Shown here in pieces: positions 61,539 through 64,000 of a stretch of 64,000 bases of DNA. Positions within the stretch are counted from its first letter, which is position 1. The number at the start of each line of letters is the position of its first letter. The notes beneath the pieces are model-generated. The model made no database searches. It worked only from the letters and a program-made list of their open reading frames with translations, and had not been told where the DNA came from. This DNA is from Marinobacter psychrophilus (lineage in GTDB: Bacteria; Pseudomonadota; Gammaproteobacteria; Pseudomonadales; Oleiphilaceae). Where the stretch lies: contig NZ_CP011494.1 in assembly GCF_001043175.1 (NCBI RefSeq), forward strand, positions 2,852,001 to 2,916,000, given 5' to 3'. Position numbers and translations under genes: made by a program.

Positions 61539-61578
61539 AAGAGATTCCTCATCCGGTAAATGTCAGCGTCGGACATCT

Positions 61579-62124
61579 TCAACGCCCAAACATACGGCGC
61601 AAAGTATTGTCCCGGTCAATAAAATGGTGTTTAAGCGCGCCAAGCGCATGAATACCCGCTAATACGACAACACTCCAGGTTACCCAATAATGCACCACAC
61701 CGGCGGTGTCTTCCATGCCCTTGATGCGGCCCGTGATGGAGGGCACATCAAACCAGCCAAACACGCTTACCGATGAGCCGTCGGCGGTAGAAATCAGGTA
61801 ACCGCTGACCATGGCAACAAACAGCAGCACATACAACAATCCATGGGCAAGGTGCGCCGCAGCACGCTCCCAGCGCCGATGGCCCGCCACCGGCTCCGGC
61901 CGCGGATTCATCAGGCGCCACACAACCCGCAGCAGCATGGCAATAAATACCAACACGCCTACACTGCGATGAATATCCGGCCCTTGTTTGTACCAGGCGT
62001 CGTAATAAGTAAGCCCTACCATCCAATAACCCAAACCAAACATGCCCGCCACGGTTAAGGCCACCAACCAGTGCAGAAACACCGCCACCAAGCCATAAGT
62101 CGCCTGACTGTTTCGCAGTTTCAT
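61579..62124 (-). CDS. Cytochrome b561 family protein (YceJ-like)
   Basis: The 181-residue integral membrane protein has four predicted helices and the haem-ligating histidines of the b561/Ni-Fe-hydrogenase b-type family, with H18 in VFLHWL, H52 in PDIHRSVG, and histidines in helices 3 and 4 (AHLAHGLL, GIHALGALKHHF). It probably transfers electrons at the inner membrane. It precedes yceI and is likely co-transcribed. Confidence 0.9.
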   Translation of the reverse strand: MKLRNSQATYGLVAVFLHWLVALTVAGMFGLGYWMVGLTYYDAWYKQGPDIHRSVGVLVFIAMLLRVVWRLMNPRPEPVAGHRRWERAAAHLAHGLLYVLLFVAMVSGYLISTADGSSVSVFGWFDVPSITGRIKGMEDTAGVVHYWVTWSVVVLAGIHALGALKHHFIDRDNTLRRMFGR

Positions 62125-62180
62125 AGCGCTTCACGCTCCTTTTCCGACATAAGTCATTTGCCGTATAGGGCATTTACGGA

Positions 62181-62208
62181 TTGTTCAAAAATAGCTCAAC
62201 GCTATGAT
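62181..62208 (+). promoter_or_regulatory. Candidate promoter for a small plus-strand transcript
   Basis: TTGTTC (62181-62186), 16-nt spacer, TATGAT (62203-62208), a 4/6 and a 5/6 match to sigma-70 consensus. The expected start is near 62215. It faces away from cytochrome b561 and toward parE's 3' end. Confidence 0.4.
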
Positions 62209-62214
62209 GTCAAT

Positions 62215-62412
62215 ATTGAATCCCAATAACCAGAAAAGACGCTTTATTATGGAACTTGAATTCGACGAACACGTGGTTGTACCCAGCAATAACTAAGAGC
62301 AACGTCAACACTGCGACGGCTCACGCCGGGTAAGTTGTTACGACTTCGCTGATTTCCCTGAACCCTTCATCAAAGAAGCTGGCCCGGAAAATCAGCGAAG
62401 TCGTTTTGCTTT
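62215..62412 (+). ncRNA. Candidate ~200-nt small transcript with micro-ORF
   Basis: Between the promoter at 62181-62208 and a strong inverted repeat with following T-rich sequence (62340-62412) there is no normal gene. An ATG at 62249 begins a 15-codon open frame, MELEFDEHVVVPSNN, ending at 62296; no clear Shine-Dalgarno precedes it. The unit could be a small RNA or a short-peptide gene. Its 3' end meets the 3' end of parE, so it may also be a terminator shared with that gene. All of this is inferred from sequence alone. Confidence 0.35.
62340..62404. terminator. Inverted repeat with T-rich tail downstream of parE
   Basis: Perfect 16-bp arms, ACGACTTCGCTGATTT (62340-62355) and AAATCAGCGAAGTCGT (62389-62404), enclose a 33-nt loop that can pair a little further (two GC pairs and a CTTC/GAAG). 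On the plus strand it is followed by TTTTGCTTTT. It could stop plus-strand transcription; on the minus strand (parE) the T-run is absent. Bases 62125-62434 hold no full gene other than this unit. Confidence 0.55.
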
Positions 62413-62434
62413 TGGTGGGCCTATTTCCCCGAGT

Positions 62435-64000
62435 TTATACCGGAACATCCGCCATATTACCGTAGGCTTCCAGCCAGGCACGCCGATCGGGCGCCCGCTT
62501 TTTACCCAATAACATGTCCATGCAGCTGTCCGTGTCGTCGCCATCTTTAATGGTCAACATCACCAGCCTGCGGGTATCCGGCGCCATGGTGGTTTCGCGC
62601 AGCTGCAGCGGGTTCATCTCGCCCAGGCCCTTAAACCGCGTGACCGACACCTTTCCACGACTGTTCTCTGCTGCCAGGCGGTCGATAATGCCCTGCTTTT
62701 CCGATTCATCCAGAGCGTAAAAGGTCTGCTTGCCAAGATCTACCCGATACAGTGGCGGCATAGCCACAAACACGTGGCCGGCGGCAACAACCGGCCGGAA
62801 GTGCTTCACAAACAGCGCGCAAAGCAACGTGGCGATGTGCAGCCCGTCAGAGTCGGCATCGGCCAAAATACAAACCTTGTTGTAGCGCAAACCGGTCAGC
62901 TCGTCCGAACCCGGGTCTACGCCGATGGCCACTGCAATGTCGTGAATTTCCTGCGACGCCAGTACTTCGCTGGAATCCACTTCCCAGGTATTCAGGATTT
63001 TGCCCTTCAACGGCATAACGGCCTGAAATTCGCGGTCCCGAGCCTGCTTCGCCGAGCCACCGGCGGAATCGCCCTCCACCAGAAACAATTCCGACCGAGC
63101 GGTGTCACTGCCCGAGCAATCCGCCAACTTGCCCGGCAATGCAGGGCCCGAGGTAATTCGTTTACGGGCTACTTTTTTACTCGCTTTCAGGCGGCGCTGG
63201 GCGTTACTGATAAAAAGCTCAGCCAGTATTTCGGCAATGTCGGTGTGCTGATTCAGCCATAAACTAAAGGCGTCTTTCACCACACCGGAAATAAACGCAG
63301 CAGCCTGGCGCGATGACAGGCGCTCTTTCGTCTGGCCGGAAAACTGCGGCTCCTGCATCTTGAATGACAACACATAAACCACCCGCTCCCAGATATCCTC
63401 CGGTGACAGCTTGATACCACGGGGCAGAAGGCTGCGGAATTCACAAAAGTCACGCATGGCTTCTAGCAGGCCGGTGCGTAGACCGTTGACGTGGGTGCCG
63501 CCTTGGGCGGTTGGAATAAGGTTTACGTAGCTTTCGGCAACGGCATCACCGCCGTCAGGCAACCATTGGATGGCCCAGTCTACGGTTTCTGTATTGCCAG
63601 AAAAGCTGCCCGTAAACGGCTCCAGAGGCACCACTTCACTGCCCGCCAGGGAAATACGCAAATAGTCCCGCAGGCCGTCCTGATAACACCACTCGTCTTT
63701 CTCACCGGTTTTTTCCTGGCTAAAGGTCATCGTTAACCCAGGACACAAAACGGCTTTGGCGCGCAAGTTGTGGCGCAGGCGGCTGACCGAGAAATTGGCC
63801 GAGTCAAAATATCGAGTGTCCGGTGTGAATTTTAGCCGGGTACCGGTATTGCGCTTGCCGCAGCTGTCAACGACCTCCAGCTCAGTCACTTTATCGCCGT
63901 TGGCGAACGTCATCCGGTGTACCTGACCGTTGCGCCGAATCAGCACTTCCAGATGCGTCGACAACGCATTGACCACCGACACGCCTACCCCGTGCAAACC
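62435..64000 (-). CDS. parE: DNA topoisomerase IV subunit B, 5' part outside window
   Basis: ParE is the ATPase subunit of topoisomerase IV. The window contains the last ~521 residues; the N-terminal part of the GHKL ATPase domain is beyond base 64000 and the frame runs to the edge. The fragment begins GLHGVGVSVVNAL and has the TOPRIM motifs VEGDSAGGSAKQARDR and ADADSDGLH and a C-terminal end MADVPV. TOPRIM details and the nearby parC mark it as ParE rather than GyrB. Confidence 0.95.
   Translation of the reverse strand, partial: GLHGVGVSVVNALSTHLEVLIRRNGQVHRMTFANGDKVTELEVVDSCGKRNTGTRLKFTPDTRYFDSANFSVSRLRHNLRAKAVLCPGLTMTFSQEKTGEKDEWCYQDGLRDYLRISLAGSEVVPLEPFTGSFSGNTETVDWAIQWLPDGGDAVAESYVNLIPTAQGGTHVNGLRTGLLEAMRDFCEFRSLLPRGIKLSPEDIWERVVYVLSFKMQEPQFSGQTKERLSSRQAAAFISGVVKDAFSLWLNQHTDIAEILAELFISNAQRRLKASKKVARKRITSGPALPGKLADCSGSDTARSELFLVEGDSAGGSAKQARDREFQAVMPLKGKILNTWEVDSSEVLASQEIHDIAVAIGVDPGSDELTGLRYNKVCILADADSDGLHIATLLCALFVKHFRPVVAAGHVFVAMPPLYRVDLGKQTFYALDESEKQGIIDRLAAENSRGKVSVTRFKGLGEMNPLQLRETTMAPDTRRLVMLTIKDGDDTDSCMDMLLGKKRAPDRRAWLEAYGNMADVPV

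Overview
This window looks like chromosomal core DNA from a marine gammaproteobacterium close to Marinobacter, or more broadly the Pseudomonas/Marinobacter side of the class. That rests on protein-level recognition and gene order: hisZ-purA, hflKCX-hfq-miaA-mutL-amiC-tsaE-nnr, a fimX-like gene next to serB, and parC/parE nearby, an arrangement shared with Pseudomonas aeruginosa. No tRNA, rRNA, prophage, transposase or CRISPR was seen.

Layout. 1-12.5 kb: the 3' end of a biotin-dependent oxaloacetate decarboxylase/pyruvate carboxylase subunit; rimO (minus strand); a cysteine-rich PilZ protein; an NdpA-type nucleoid protein; a small unknown gene overlapping a FAD-dependent dehydrogenase; then the tightly packed miaB-phoH-ybeY-corC-lnt run and a zinc-ribbon protein. 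12.8-17.5 kb: leuS-lptE-holA and a small helical protein. 17.5-21.3 kb: two paralogous ~600-residue acyl-CoA dehydrogenases, the distal one preceded by two PsrA-like fatty-acid operator motifs. 21.6-22.5 kb: an HExxH metalloprotease-like protein and a small flagellar-rod-like protein. 22.5-27.9 kb: the biotin operon bioB-F-H-C-D (minus) with comF divergent; two BirA-type operators bracket the bioB promoter. 27.9-32.4 kb: an FAD oxidoreductase, srkA, a small membrane-anchored unknown, cmoA-cmoB, and a pair of REP-like palindromes. 32.4-45.5 kb: a long minus-strand block (nnr, tsaE, amiC, mutL, miaA, hfq, hflX, hflK, hflC, terminator, hisZ, purA). 45.7-56.4 kb: queG, orn, rsgA, psd, the complete epmA/efp/epmB group, and a fimX-like gene with its upstream partner. 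56.5-64 kb: serB, parC, a chemoreceptor remnant, a small membrane gene, yceI-cytochrome b561, a candidate small RNA, and the 3' part of parE.

Most genes are housekeeping: tRNA modification (miaB, miaA, cmoAB, queG, tsaE), ribosome and translation factor maturation (rimO, ybeY, rsgA, efp with epmA and epmB), envelope assembly (lnt, lptE, amiC, psd), membrane quality control (hflKC), DNA replication and repair (holA, mutL, parC, parE), and cofactor supply (biotin). Two loci relate to c-di-GMP signalling (the PilZ protein and the FimX-like protein with its partner).

I did not find a large undescribed system. The most interesting signals are regulatory or small: the double BirA operator that also covers the start of comF, the PsrA-type boxes, a promoter/micro-ORF/terminator unit next to parE, a HAMP-to-tip deleted chemoreceptor, the REP-like palindrome pair, and several small unknown genes with conserved-looking overlaps to their neighbours.
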